A DNA stretch of 64,000 nucleotides from NCBI GenBank assembly GCA_014529385.2, contig CM043957.1, positions 70,381,003-70,445,002 on the forward strand. Reading direction: 5' to 3'. The DNA comes from Adiantum capillus-veneris (Eukaryota; Streptophyta; Polypodiopsida; Polypodiales; Pteridaceae). Under the pieces are notes generated by a model, which worked only from the letters and a program-made list of their open reading frames with translations, did not search any database and was not told where the DNA came from. Position numbers and translations under genes: made by a program. Below, in pieces: positions 11,161-21,675 of this stretch (positions are counted from its first letter, which is position 1; each line of letters starts with the position of its first letter).

Positions 11161-12045
11161 TGGATGATAGCAACCAAATGCAGATTGATTGGGGGACTGG
11201 GAGTGTCAAAACACAGAAACCAACTCTTAGCCCTACCAATCAAGCCATAGTCCCTGAGCTATTACCTCCCGAGGATATAAAACCCAAAACAGTGTATGTC
11301 CAAGAGGTTGAACCATATGTCCCTATAGCCCGACTCCCTAGAGCTTCAACTTCTGAAGATGAAAAAAAGTTGGAGACACACAAGACCCATCGCGATATAA
11401 CTACGAAAACATACAAGTGGCCACGTCCATAAAGCTTCTTTAGCGACCATGACTGATGCTAAAAACCAGGATCCTTCTAAGAAAGGCCCTCTCGCTCCCA
11501 GAAATGTAAGAAAATGTGGCGTTGGATTCTTGAACAACTATTGGAAGCCCAAGGCTACTATCCAGGAAATAATCAAATCTGGGTGGCAAAACGTAAATTG
11601 TGTTCTTACCTGTGACCATGTGATTAAAATTCTGTGACGACAAAGCCAATGGATGATCATGGGAAATGAAAAATCACTGAACACTATACACCGGATCCGG
11701 AGCTAGTATGGGTTCCCAAGTGAGAAAGGCTTGTTTTGATCAGCTCAACCATAGAAAAAGAAGCTTCTTTCTCTTCATATAGTTCATATACTGAAATAGA
11801 AGTTTCAACACAACCTCTCCACTTACCATTGTACATATCCATCCAAACAAGAAAGAGTTTTCACCTCCCGTTGTAAGTTCACCACCTACAACAACATCAT
11901 GGGAGAGTACCTTACCACCCTTACAACCAGATGAAATGCCTAGGACGGCCAACAACTATTGGTCAAAGTCTTCGCGCATGACAACTTGGAACAATTGGTT
12001 TCAAAAGGTGACGACATCATTCCAAAAGGTATGATCTACCCAAGG
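11160..12045 (+). pseudogene. Family G C-terminal tail of gag-protease polyprotein
   Basis: Similar to 23305-24104 on minus: a TYKW segment, a Pro-rich AP-R-KVRK segment, GFLNNYWKPKATIQE, then a segment with TPDPELVWVPK and an ending NNWFQKVTTSFQK. It has no resemblance to reverse transcriptase or integrase. Frame changes occur near 11432 and 11637. The tail is conserved between two diverged copies, so it was probably a real part of the protein. Its role is unknown. Confidence 0.65.
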
Positions 12046-12330
12046 AAGGGGGGAGTGTTTGCTGACATCCATCATTCACTTACTCCCCTCTCAACCTTCC
12101 TCCCTGACCTTTCAATCTCCCAATCTTAGGGAATATATATATATAAAGTTGTATACTCACTAAAACAAGAATAAAAGGTAAAAGAGCAAGAGTCACCAAA
12201 CAATAATATGGAAACTTACAAGTTCTATACATAACACAAAATCATAAAAACACATTATGCACAAGGACACGACCTTTTGACATGACCCTTATAATATTTT
12301 CACTCTACCATCATCTATCTGTGTGTACAG

Positions 12331-12758
12331 ATATGGCTAGTATGATAGAGTCATCCACTCCTACCTTGGGTGAGAGGTACCCTCTTTACTTTGCACAAGT
12401 GTTTCACATAGTCTACCCGGTGCTTGCATGTGAATGGGATTTGGTAGATACGCTAGCGTGTGAGAGGAATTTTGAGGAGTTAGAATGGCTGATACGTCTC
12501 TTGACCACTATTGATCCATACTTAGTAGAGGATGTCCCTCCGATTGCACAAATTTACCCTTTGGACCAGATGACTATAGACATCTAGTGATGTTCTTAGT
12601 GAACATTTGTGACTCTAATGATAATGAAGAGTTACATGATTACACGGATGGCACATATGGTTTCACGGATGATGACTTTGTTTTTCTCGATGATGATGAG
12701 GATAGGGGTTTAGCCTTAGGGTTACCTCCCCATCTCTACAATATCATGTTCCCTTGAC
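12331..12758 (+). pseudogene. Unidentified 3' ORF in family G plus copy
   Basis: An 85-codon frame starts at the ATG at 12331 (MASMIESSTPTLGERYPL) and ends with TAG at about 12587. A second frame begins around 12590 and encodes about 56 residues rich in Asp (FTDDDFVFLDDDED) up to a TGA near 12758. Together they look like one acidic protein broken by a frameshift. The minus copy has only about 170 bases at the corresponding place (22960-23130), with no counterpart. I do not recognise the family; an accessory ORF or captured fragment are both possible. Confidence 0.4.
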
Positions 12759-14124
12759 TCTCTAGCGGGAGTGCAAATAATTAGGAGAGGGTTCCTTATG
12801 TTGTTTGATTGTGTTCAATAAGCGTTGGTGCCTCTTCCCACTGATGTGCCTCCTACATGTATTCTTTGTGTTTCCTAGTGTGTACAGGAACGTGTTGTTG
12901 CTGTTAGGATTTAAACCTTCATGGAATATTTCTCTCGTTCACTCTTCAAATCAAGCGCGATCATCAACACAAACACGTGTTTCTTGACCATTAGCATTGC
13001 CCCTTTTCTTTGTTTTTGCATCCATGTTTGTCCTGCTTTACATGTGATTGGTAGCATAGTATTCCACACATTTTCTTAGATTAAACATTAGCTTCTATAT
13101 AATTCTGTCATAATCCCTTGTCTAGGTTTTACAATCAAGCAGTCTGACTAAGCAAGTTTGACCAAGTTAGGAGTTAGAGATCTTCTCTTAATACCATGGG
13201 GAATGCCTTCTTAATAATCAATGGTTACTTTAGGTTCTTAATCCGACTTAGGCAGCATTGTGTGCAGTGTACTAGGGATTTCTAGTGGGCTTAGTCCCTA
13301 TTGACCTTTAGCTTAAGTATTATAAAGGGAGTTTACTAGTGTGATGAACCTGGGGAGGGTAACAGTGTTATATGACTCCCCAAAGTTACAAATATAAATG
13401 CTGAAAATGAACAAACAAAAAAATCAAAAGTGCCACAATGTAAAATCTTAAGCTAGAAGAGAAATCCCAGCTTGATTTGGTACTTCACTCACATGTAATC
13501 ACCTATGGTACTAGAGACCTAGAGGTTCCTAGTGTGGGCTCTTTTCCTTGAAAAGCAAAAAACCCAAGGCATACAAAATAAGCACACACACCAAAATTGA
13601 ATCAATGTGAAAAGACTTTGGGGGTCAAAGAAAAGGAAATAAGTCAGGTGATGATTTCATGAGCAATTCCTTTTATTGTAGATTTAATAACAAGGTCTTC
13701 TAGGTATAGCCTCTGTCAGCTCTCGGACATGAAATACTTGGCTCTCGCGATTACACAACTTAATTGACCAGAGAAAATTGAGAAGCTTGCCCATGGTATT
13801 AATAGCTGACCTTTGGTGCCTTTCAATCATTAAATTATTGACCCCAAACTTGTTTAGTTTTTTACCTTTACAACTGTTTATACGTATGATTATATTACAG
13901 TTTAATGTTTATTGCTGACAAATTGTTTAATATTCTGTTACCAATCGATTTGTCTACCTAGAACTACATATGCTTTTTAATTGTATATGAGAATGCAGTT
14001 ACTCTGCCAATTTTGGTTGATTTTGTAGTGATTGAAGTAGGCTAAGGACATTCTGCCTCGGATGCTCTTCCACCTCGACGAACGGGCTTCATCTCAATAG
14101 CTTCCAAGGACGGAATCTACATCA
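12759..14124 (+). other. Long 3' untranslated region of family G
   Basis: Aligns with 21663-22960 of the minus copy in reverse, for example the GTGTACAGGAACGTGTTG segment near 12880-12900 and blocks near 13480-13570. No protein of known type is encoded. A frame at 12805-12987 is similar to one at 22760-22948, but that may only reflect nucleotide similarity. Confidence 0.7.
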
Positions 14125-14136
14125 GGAAGGGGGGCA
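14125..14136 (+). promoter_or_regulatory. Polypurine tract of family G plus copy
   Basis: GGAAGGGGGGCA directly precedes the LTR start TGTTAACC. The minus copy has AAGAAGGGGGGCA at the same place. This primes plus-strand DNA synthesis. Confidence 0.85.
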
Positions 14137-14451
14137 TGTTAACCCTCACGGACACCATATAACCTTCTACAGATGCATATTATTTATTAGATTGAATCAT
14201 GGACCGGGCTTGTCAGTCCAATAGGTGTGTAGGTGATCTCCAATGAGAGACGCACCACTTATCTTATTTTTACATTAGTTTGCAACAACATTGTAGTCAT
14301 CCATGTGTGAATGTGCCAAACTCTTATAAAAGGCCCATTTGACCTAAAAATCCTCATTCTCTGAGGTGTAAGCTAAGAAGTGCTCTTGCTCCATCTCTGT
14401 CTCCTTCTCCTTCGTGTGCTCATAGATGTGTGTGTGTGTGTGTGTGTATGC

Positions 14452-14493
<42 letters not shown>

Positions 14494-14726
14494 TCAAGCA
14501 TTGTGTCGGCATTAGCGGCGGCGAGGCAGTTGAGTGCAGCATCAACGGTGGCTCCTTCTTCTTTGCAGCACATGATCCTTCACGATGGAAGCATTGAGCG
14601 GTGAGTGACACACCCCTTCCCCTTTGAGCTTGCTAGGCTCTTCTAGTTGTGTGTTTGCAGCCTTTTGAGGTTCGCATATAGTGCACAGGCAAGTTCCCAG
14701 CTTCGACACGTACGGCAAAGCGTACA
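14137..14726 (+). mobile_element. 3' LTR of family G plus copy
   Basis: 590 bases running from TGTTAACC to CGTACA, clearly alignable with the reverse complements of 21068-21662 and 29353-29937 but strongly diverged. It contains a TATA box at 14325-14332 and a (TG)n and (GA)n tract at about 14427-14490, where the other LTRs carry their TG/GA tract. The next bases (TTGTC) are gypsy gag sequence. Confidence 0.9.
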
Positions 14727-15741
14727 TTGTCCTTTGCATCGCTTGCAAGGAATTGCTTCATGATGGAAAATCATAGAGTTTTCCATGTCTTTGGGGCTTT
14801 ATTGTTGCCATGAAGGCTAGCTCACCATTGACGATGCGATTTTTGGAAATGCATAGCTACATAGCGTAGCTTGGAGGACTCCATAAATCCCTTGTCTCCA
14901 AAGGCCGCATCGACTTGCTGGATGAAGGCCAACACTTTGTCGCTAGCACCAAAGGTGCCATCATAGGTGAGAAAAGAGAAACTTTTTTCTCCCTCCTTGA
15001 ACTTCTTGAGCTTTTGTGACCTTCGCTATGTGGGTATGATTTACAATGTCCTCCCCTCTTCTATTCTCTAGGAGAATAGCCATAGCTTTTATCGAAAGAG
15101 GAGGAAGGTGAAGAATAAGGAGAAGAGGGTGACCTCTTTCTTGCCCTTTTCTTCCTTTGTTTCCTCTCTTTCCTTTTGGAATGACGAGGAGAAGGACTGT
15201 GTGTTGATCTTTTCCTCTTAGAAGGAGTTGGCAATCGTCTAGACCGCCGTCTTCGTGGAGCCACATCTTCAAAGGAACTTAAAGTTTTATTGCTTTCTTG
15301 CTCTTTGGATTCCTCCTCTTGTATGGGAGAGAGTCTTCTTTTGTGGGTCTCTTCAAGAGGCCTCCTAAGCTCTCTCTCTTCGTGGAGCCACATCTTCAAA
15401 GGAACTTAAAGTTTTATTGCTTTCTTGCTCTTTGGATTCCTCCTCTTGTATGGGAGAGAGTCTTCTTTTGTGGGTCTCTTCAAGAGGCCTCCTAAGCTCT
15501 CTCTCCTCTTGGAGAGAAAGGGAATTTCCATAAGCCGAAGTCGTTGAGTATCTTCGGCTTGCAAAGCAGGGTTGCCCATAGCTTGCTGCAACCTAGTAAC
15601 AAGATAATTGACAAACATGGGGGCATAATCAATAACACCTTCATGTGCAAAATCAAAGCTATCAATGTTCATTCTACTCTCTTGGTTATTGTCAGCCATG
15701 TTAACAAAATTTGTGTACGTACTTAGTGTATTCTTTGGCAA
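14727..15741 (-). pseudogene. gag: Gypsy gag fragment (MADNN type), minus strand
   Basis: The likely start is the ATG at 15697-15699 (MADNNQESRM). After about 75 residues comes a Lys/Arg/Ser-rich block (RRRRSRRLPTPSKRKRS), then a capsid-like region with FGASDKVLAFIQQVDAAFGD and LRYVAMHFQKSHRQW (about 14960-14815). A TGA at 14822-14824 replaces the second Trp of the usual QWW. The frame is cut at 14727, exactly where the family G LTR ends (KQFLASDAKD remaining). A 127-bp tandem duplication at 15254-15507 adds a frame change. Nothing else of this element is seen to the left. Confidence 0.8.
15254..15507. repeat. Perfect 127-bp tandem duplication inside gag
   Basis: 15254-15380 is repeated at 15381-15507 with no difference over almost all its length. 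Since 127 is not a multiple of three, the copy shifts the reading frame of the gag. The lack of divergence points to a recent local event or an assembly artefact. Confidence 0.9.
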
Positions 15742-16094
15742 TTCAAAACATTAGTTGCCACTCCTCTTAGCCTTTGCAAATTGGCTCTTAAGTATCTACA
15801 CCCACGGCTCGAAGTGGTTAATTATAGAGAGTAGTGGATCGGGTCTAATATTGCAGAGTTGCTGAGGGCTAGCTTCTTTCGGACTTTTTATGGCTCAATA
15901 ATGGTAAAGTCGTAGGCAAGTATAAAACGACCCCATTATTAAGTCCAAAGCTCCCGAGGTGTGCACCATATCCCACATGGTGCGCTCAACGGGACCGATA
16001 ATAGATCCCAGTCCCACTAACCCTAATATAATTACCAAAATCAACCATTTAGCTACTTAAGAACCTCTCTTCTTAAGCAAGAAAAGAGAAACCA
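15742..16094 (-). other. Leader between primer site and gag of the minus gypsy
   Basis: About 350 bases with no ORF, consistent with an untranslated leader between the primer-binding site and the gag start. Confidence 0.5.
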
Positions 16095-16110
16095 AATGCT
16101 CTGATACTAA
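16095..16110 (-). promoter_or_regulatory. Primer-binding site of the minus gypsy
   Basis: The minus strand reads TTAGTATCAGAGCATT, one base from the tRNA-iMet type TGGTATCAGAGC. It lies directly after TTACA, the likely end of the 5' LTR. This orients the gag at 14727-15741. Confidence 0.7.
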
Positions 16111-17610
16111 TGTAATGAAGTTGGCCTATTTACTTGAGAGTAGCAAAAATTAGAGAGAGTACTTTTTGTGAAATTACTTTGTGAGCATAGCGGGTGAACA
16201 TAATTGAAGGTAGCAACATAAAAATAGCATTTAGTTAACTTGGCATGAACAATACTTTTGCAAGACAGAGAATTTAGAAAACATGACAACAGTTGAGGAC
16301 CAGATTTATGTGGAGCTGGTCCCCCCTCCAATAGGCATTTGTATTATAGTTTCTCCCATCAAGAGAGACCTGTTACAATAAAATCTTTGTGTTCTTTGTG
16401 ACCTAGGTGATGCAATGAATATGGAAAGCTTCATGCATCACGAGCATAACATAAAATTTGTGGAAAGCATTAACTATCCCAAGCCTCAGTCCCAAGACCT
16501 CAAACACCTTCGAAGGTGTAGAGAGCCAGCAAGGAATGAGGGTAGGGAAGAGCAAGAAGAAACATTTCATAGGAGAAAGAACTAGTTCCTCACTTATCAT
16601 CATTCTTCTTGCTAGCATACATAATAGCATAGTAATGAAGATGGAGAAGATAGCAAGCTTAAGCATTGAAGCATGGCTCTTCGTTGAATTTGCATTCCAT
16701 AGCCAAGAGTGTTGGCATAGACTCTCAACCTCTCTACTTGCTTGGAGAAGGAGAGGGATATCTTGCACTTTGCACTTGACACAATGAGAGTGCGTATGAG
16801 TGTGTGTGGGAGAGTATACCCCTCAAGCAAGCTCCCTACTTGCTTTGATCGACCCCCCTTGTAGCTCATGCTTGAAGCTCATTGGATCCCTCCAGGTCTA
16901 GCCAATCACAAGCAAGAGTCATACCAAGCAACAAGGGTAGCCTTGGGACAAGTGTCCCCCTTTCCCTATGAGAGAGAGAGCTTGATAAATGCTAAATCAA
17001 TTAATTAAATCCACTAAATTATCATTGGACCCCTTGGGTGGCCAACCAATAGTCTTTAGACACCATGAGGGCAACCTAGCTAGGGGCTTAACATGTGTCC
17101 TACTTGCCTCTTGGGCAAGGGGTTCCCTTTGGGAGAGAGAGTGGTCAAGCAACCACCCCCCCTTCTTGTGTGGATCGCCCCCTCCTTGTAGGGATTTGCT
17201 TTGACTTTTGTGCCACCTCAAGCCCCTCAACATTGGGCCTAGTTCTCACCACAAGCTTTTTCCTTAATCCTCTTAAGCTTGGGTTGGGTTCCCACCTCAA
17301 GTACAACCCTAACATCTCAAGCATGACAAGCACCTCAAGCATATCAATCATCAGACATGACAAGCACCTCAATCTTGGGCCGGGTTCCCACCTCAAGAAC
17401 AACCCTAGCTTACCTAAGGTCAAAGGACTTTTAACACTAACTATTGAAGTTCTTGAATGAAGCTAACCCTAAGGTCTTTATTCTCCATTGGCTAGCCTTG
17501 CTCTTTGATAGACCATCTCTCATTTGGGCCCCTTTACCATTGGCCCCATGTTGAGATAGATCTATAAGCACATATCTATATCCTAACCCTTGTTCCCGTT
17601 TAATCTCCCA
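16111..17610 (-). mobile_element. Presumed 5' LTR of the minus gypsy (far end uncertain)
   Basis: The near edge is set by the primer site: plus-strand TGTAATGAAG at 16111. A plausible far edge is CTCCCACA near 17610, which would give an LTR starting TGTGGGAG, but no second LTR is in the window to confirm it. Inside, two copies of a ~32-bp string (GGGTTCCCACCTCAAG core) lie 96 bases apart at about 17278 and 17374. No protein is encoded. Confidence 0.4.
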
Positions 17611-18847
17611 CATTAAATGATCAGTTTAATATGAGAAAATCATTTGGGTTTGTTAGATATTAGATTTTATGACAATCCAAGTAGATTTGATCGAGTATTA
17701 TTTCAAACAAGGGGTTATTCACACACTAAAGGGGCCATCCATAAACAAGAATGTATGATTGAATGGTGACACTTTGTAAATTAACTTAGGTAAGAAAGGT
17801 GTTTATGATATCATTTGTACTCAAAGAAGGCAAGATATAAATTACACATGGATGGTGAACATGAGAATACCATTAGGATACATAAAAGTTGTTTGAGCAA
17901 AGAACTTCTTGACTAGACAAACTTGAAATTTTGATTATATTTAGCTTGCTTTAGGCATAGAATCATATTAACATGAAACCACACAAGATTGGGGGCCAAG
18001 TTTCATAAGGCCGACTCGCTTAAAAGGCATTTCATTAATCATGCTCTTGGAGCTCTTTACAACAATAAGAATCTGAGCATACATATCATGATGGAGACTA
18101 AGATCTCCATGACCCAAGCAACTTAGCGGTTTCATTGATTATCTTCTCCTCTTCTTCAAAGAAAATCAATGAGTGATCAACGCAAGTATATTGCAAAGAA
18201 AAGGAGTGGAATCCATAGGGCTTTTGGCTATGATCTTCATAAGAAGAAGCTCCATAGCATAGTAGTATATGGAATAATAATGGAGGTTCCTGAAATTCTA
18301 GATAGTGTTTGATACTCCCATCAGATGACCTCTCTAATCTTAGAGCCTCCTTTCAGGTCCTTCTCAATGTTGTAGATCTTGAAAAAATATTTTAATCAAA
18401 AAACCTTTTGCAATCTGACCTTGTATGAGCGATGCTATGCGTGATTTAGTGCAAACTACTTTTTCTTCTCTTTAAAATATAGTAACTTTGAATTTCTAAG
18501 AGGAGGTGAGAGAGTCCAAAAAATGACAGTATAAACATGGAGATTTAGCCTTTTTTAGGATTTTTGTCTTTCTAAGTTCTCATGTCCATACACGTCTTTC
18601 TACCCACTATGCCTCCCATTCCCATGCATTGTAAATTGTATTTTCTCGTGTTGAGTTTGGTAAAATTCTTGTGAGATCCACTTATAAGTGGAATTCCATC
18701 TTTTGACGCTTTCTTAGCCATAAGTGCACTTACTTGCATGCTTGATTGTCCTTCAGTACGTGATTTGTCTTTCTGTAGTGTAGTTTTTTTGATGCCATAA
18801 AAATGCATACATAACCCTTACACAATTACCTAGCCACTTGTGGAGGT
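17611..18847. other. Unclassified AT-rich non-coding DNA
   Basis: No recognisable coding sequence, terminal repeats or microsatellite of note. Confidence 0.5.
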
Positions 18848-19070
18848 AGCATCAACCTTTTGGAAATAGAAGGTCCTGACTCCCATGGTGCACCTTTTTG
18901 GCGTACTATTAACCCTGATCCTTCCACTATCTTATTTTTGCTTACTAGAATGACAATTTTAGTGAGAGAAAATCATTTAGGTAGATCAAAAGTTAAATTT
19001 TGTGATATTACCTCGTCATCCTCAACTGTGTTTCTTATTAGTGGAGAATTTCTTACGCACTTATTAAGGT
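18848..19070 (+). repeat. Unit A of an old ~200-bp tandem repeat
   Basis: The unit starts GGTAGCATCA and contains AGAATGACAATTTTAGTGAGAGA, ATCATTTAGGTAGA, GTCATCCTCAACTGTG and TTCTTATTAG blocks. The same order of blocks recurs at 38121-38320 and 38320-38500 on the other side of the copia nest. The nest therefore inserted between units of a pre-existing diverged array. Confidence 0.65.
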
Positions 19071-19071
19071 A

Positions 19072-19297
19072 GTTACCATATACATGTGGTAGTGATGTGT
19101 GTGAACACACTAGGACCACCGGGGCATTTTTTCCCTCTTTAGGAGGTGTTTTCCCCCGAGCATTGTATATACGCCCATCACTCTAGGGCTATCTATCTTT
19201 CCATTGCACACTAAGTAACACACTCTCTATTGTGTGCCTTGAGCTTCCTTCATCTTCTCCAAGCTGTCTGCGTTTCTCTGCAACCCTAATTCCAACA
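19072..19297 (+). mobile_element. 5' LTR of copia A
   Basis: About 226 bases ending TTCCAACA. It matches the copia B LTRs (32891-33115, 37779-38004) in reverse and the split 3' LTR of copia A. A TATA-like TGTATATACG at about 19166-19175 is conserved in all copies. The expected first bases TG are absent. Confidence 0.92.
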
Positions 19298-19299
19298 AT

Positions 19300-19315
19300 T
19301 GGTATCAGAGCAGGT
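19300..19315 (+). promoter_or_regulatory. Primer-binding site of copia A
   Basis: TGGTATCAGAGCAGGT follows the LTR by two bases, the classic initiator-tRNA-Met primer site of plant copia elements. Confidence 0.95.
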
Positions 19316-19598
19316 TACATCCTCCCGGGCTTAGTCGCCAATTGCTCCAGCACACGCCTGCTCACTTTCTCTGATTTCAGTGAGCTTTGGCGAGTGTTCA
19401 CACGTTCTCCGATTTCTGATTCGGGCTTATTCCGGCCTCCGTTTCCACTACAGGCAGTACTGCACAAGCTATTTCGTCATTTTGTGTAGAATTTTTGTTA
19501 GTGCCTTTTTTGCATAACAGGTGCCTTACAGTCTACTACGGCTTGTGCTATGTTTCTCCTCTTTTTGGGCAGCTTTCACATCAGGTGCAACATTTACC

Positions 19599-20640
19599 AT
19601 GGCTGACAACAACACAGATGTGTTCAAGATGTTTGCTGTTGAGGACAGATTGGATGGGGACAATTACCCTATGTGGGCTTACATGATGCAACATGTTCTT
19701 GTGTCAAAGGGCGTCTGGAATATTGTGCAGGGCATTGATGTACGTCCTGGTTTTGAGGATGCATGCGATGTTGAGGATGTTGCAGGTCTTGCTGCAAGGA
19801 TTGCTGCTATTAGAGTTGTTTTGCCTACGCCAAAACAAGCTCATTGGTATGTAAAGGATGTGCAGGCTCATGCATTGATTGCATTATCTGTGAAGCGCAC
19901 CATTATTCCTCACATTCATTCAACAAAATCTGCAAAACAGGCTTGGGATATTTTGGCTAGTCTTTGCGCAAGCCACAATGAGGCTAAAATTGCTTTGCTG
20001 CGTAAAGAGCTCAAATCAAAGATTATGCACGAGGAAGATGATATGGACACTTTCCTTGCTGGTGTGAAGGATATCAATGAGCAACTTATTTATGCAGGTG
20101 AAGTCATTTCAGATAGTTCCCTTGTGCAGATTGTTCTTGATGCCTTACCAGATTCTTACTAGACTTTTGCTAGTACTTGGAGACTTATGACCCAAGGAAA
20201 TCCTCAAGTTGTCAAGTTTGATGCATTATGCACATTGCTGTTGCAAGAGTCACTTTCCAGAAAAAACAGGACTAGGCAGCGTGCATTTGAACAGGCTTTT
20301 ATTTCTTCTCAAAGAAAGGGTGGTAACAACAATGCCTCCACTTCTTATAATTCTGCTGCGAGTCGCAAAACTTATTTCCCAATTCTTCTATTGACAGCAA
20401 TTCATCTGGAAATTTTGGTGATAAGGGCAAAAAGAAGATGCGTTGCCATTATTGTAAAGCTAATGAACTCTTGATCAAGCAATGTCCTAAGTTGAAGGCC
20501 AAAGAGGATAAGAAGAAAGAGGGTGATTCCACTGCAAATGCTGGTTCCACTACAAATGTAGCCATTGTTGAGTCTTCTGTGAAAGGAGACTGTGATGCTG
20601 ATGTTGATGCAGAATGGGCTTTTAGTACAGAGTGCACTTA
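19599..20640 (+). pseudogene. gag: Copia A gag
   Basis: The start at 19599 (MADNNTDVFKMFAVEDRL) matches the copia B Gag start. A UBN2/retrotran_gag-type domain follows: GDNYPMWAYMMQHVL, then AKQAWDILASLC, then EEDDMDTFLAGVKDINEQL. A TAG at 20160-20162 replaces the Gln codon present in copia B (DSYQTF). A frame change occurs near 20390. The zinc knuckle CHYCKANELLIKQC (about 20438-20485) has Leu where the zinc-binding His should be. Gag formed the particle; this copy cannot encode it whole. Confidence 0.9.
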
Positions 20641-21067
20641 CAATCCTGTTGTCCATGATGCATGCATGTCAGTTCTGCAGATTCACATGTGTGGTATTTC
20701 AACAGTGGTGCTACAAAGCACATTACCTCACACTGTGAATTGTTCACCTCTCTCGAGTCTGTCCCTCATGGAAATTCATTCACTTCTGCCAACAATGCCT
20801 CTTATCCGGTTCAGAGAGTTGGAAAGATTGTGCTTACTGTTGCAAATGGTAGTTCTTTCACACTTGTTGATGCACTTTATGAACCTGGGATTAAGAAGAA
20901 TGTTTTGCCTATATCTGCACTTGCTAGACTTGGACTTGTAGTCAAATTTATGGATGACAGATGTACAGTTCATGATCTCAGTTTTGGTGATGAAATTGTT
21001 GCATCTGGCCTTTTGTGTTGTGGGATGTATAAGCTCACTTTGTATGACAAGTGTGGACAAAATTTTG
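20641..21067 (+). pseudogene. pol: Copia A protease and start of pre-integrase region
   Basis: WYFNSGATKHIT (about 20690-20725) is the protease active-site region. The catalytic Asp of D-S-G is Asn here, while copia B keeps Asp. Next is the conserved copia stretch ALYEPGIKKNVLPISALARLGL. The frame runs into the inserted LTR at 21068 and resumes at 29943 after the insert. No protease activity is expected from this copy. Confidence 0.88.
21063..21067. repeat. Target-site duplication TTTTG (left)
   Basis: TTTTG here equals 29938-29942 on the other side of the gag-only element. The copia coding sequence continues directly after the right copy. This fixes the exact insert borders. Confidence 0.95.
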
Positions 21068-21662
21068 TGTGTGCGTATGTCGCACGTGTCAATGCAAGGA
21101 ACTTGCCAATACACCGCGTGCGAGCCACAAATGGCTCCAAGCACACAACAAGCCTAAACTAGCAAGCTCAAAGATGGCGTTGGTGTGTCACTCACCACTC
21201 TACGCTTCCTTTCGTGGAGGATTCCTCTCCGCGAAGAAGAGGGAGACACCGCTACGCCGCGCTCAACCGCTTCGCCGCCATCGTGCCTTCGTAATGCTTG
21301 ATCGCACACACACTCTCTATCTCTCCCTCTCTCACTCTCACACACACACACACACACACACACACAAGGAGACGAAGAAGAAGAAGATGGAGATGGAGCA
21401 AGAGCACTCTTCAATTGCACAATGAGAGAATGAGTGAATTTTAGGTTTAGTTAACTTTTATATGAGCTCACCCCATTCACACTTGGGCACCCATGCTTAG
21501 CCAACTAATCCCTTGAATGCTCCAGTTAGAGTGCGCCTCTCATCGGCGATCACTCTTACCCTTTTCCTATTGGACCGACAAGCCCGGTACCTAACACTAC
21601 CAAGTAAATAATACAATGTCCGTCGTAGGTGATATGGTGTCTGTGAGCTGTGAGGGTTAACA
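21068..21662 (-). mobile_element. 3' LTR of family G minus copy
   Basis: 595 bases, TGTGTGCGTATG to GGGTTAACA on plus, aligned end to end with 29353-29937. It includes a (TC)n(AC)n microsatellite (about 21300-21366) and a minus-strand TATA box at 21455-21462. Confidence 0.95.
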
Positions 21663-21675
21663 TGCCCCCCTTCTT
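21663..21675 (-). promoter_or_regulatory. Polypurine tract of family G minus copy
   Basis: On the minus strand AAGAAGGGGGGCA immediately precedes the LTR start TGTTAACC. This confirms the minus orientation. Confidence 0.9.

Larger units (their letters stand above)
7596..14726 (+). mobile_element. 5'-truncated gag-only LTR element (family G), plus copy
   Basis: Nucleotide and protein similarity to the full-length minus element at 21068-29937 runs from about 7596 to 14726, covering gag, zinc knuckles, a protease-like segment, the C-terminal tail, a long 3' region, polypurine tract and 3' LTR. The 5' LTR, primer site and first ~100 codons are missing. Many stops and frameshifts, and an LTR much more diverged than the minus pair, show an older copy. 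Its right end (14726) abuts exactly the gag of a minus-strand gypsy, so it probably inserted into that element. No reverse transcriptase or integrase is recognisable. Confidence 0.88.
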
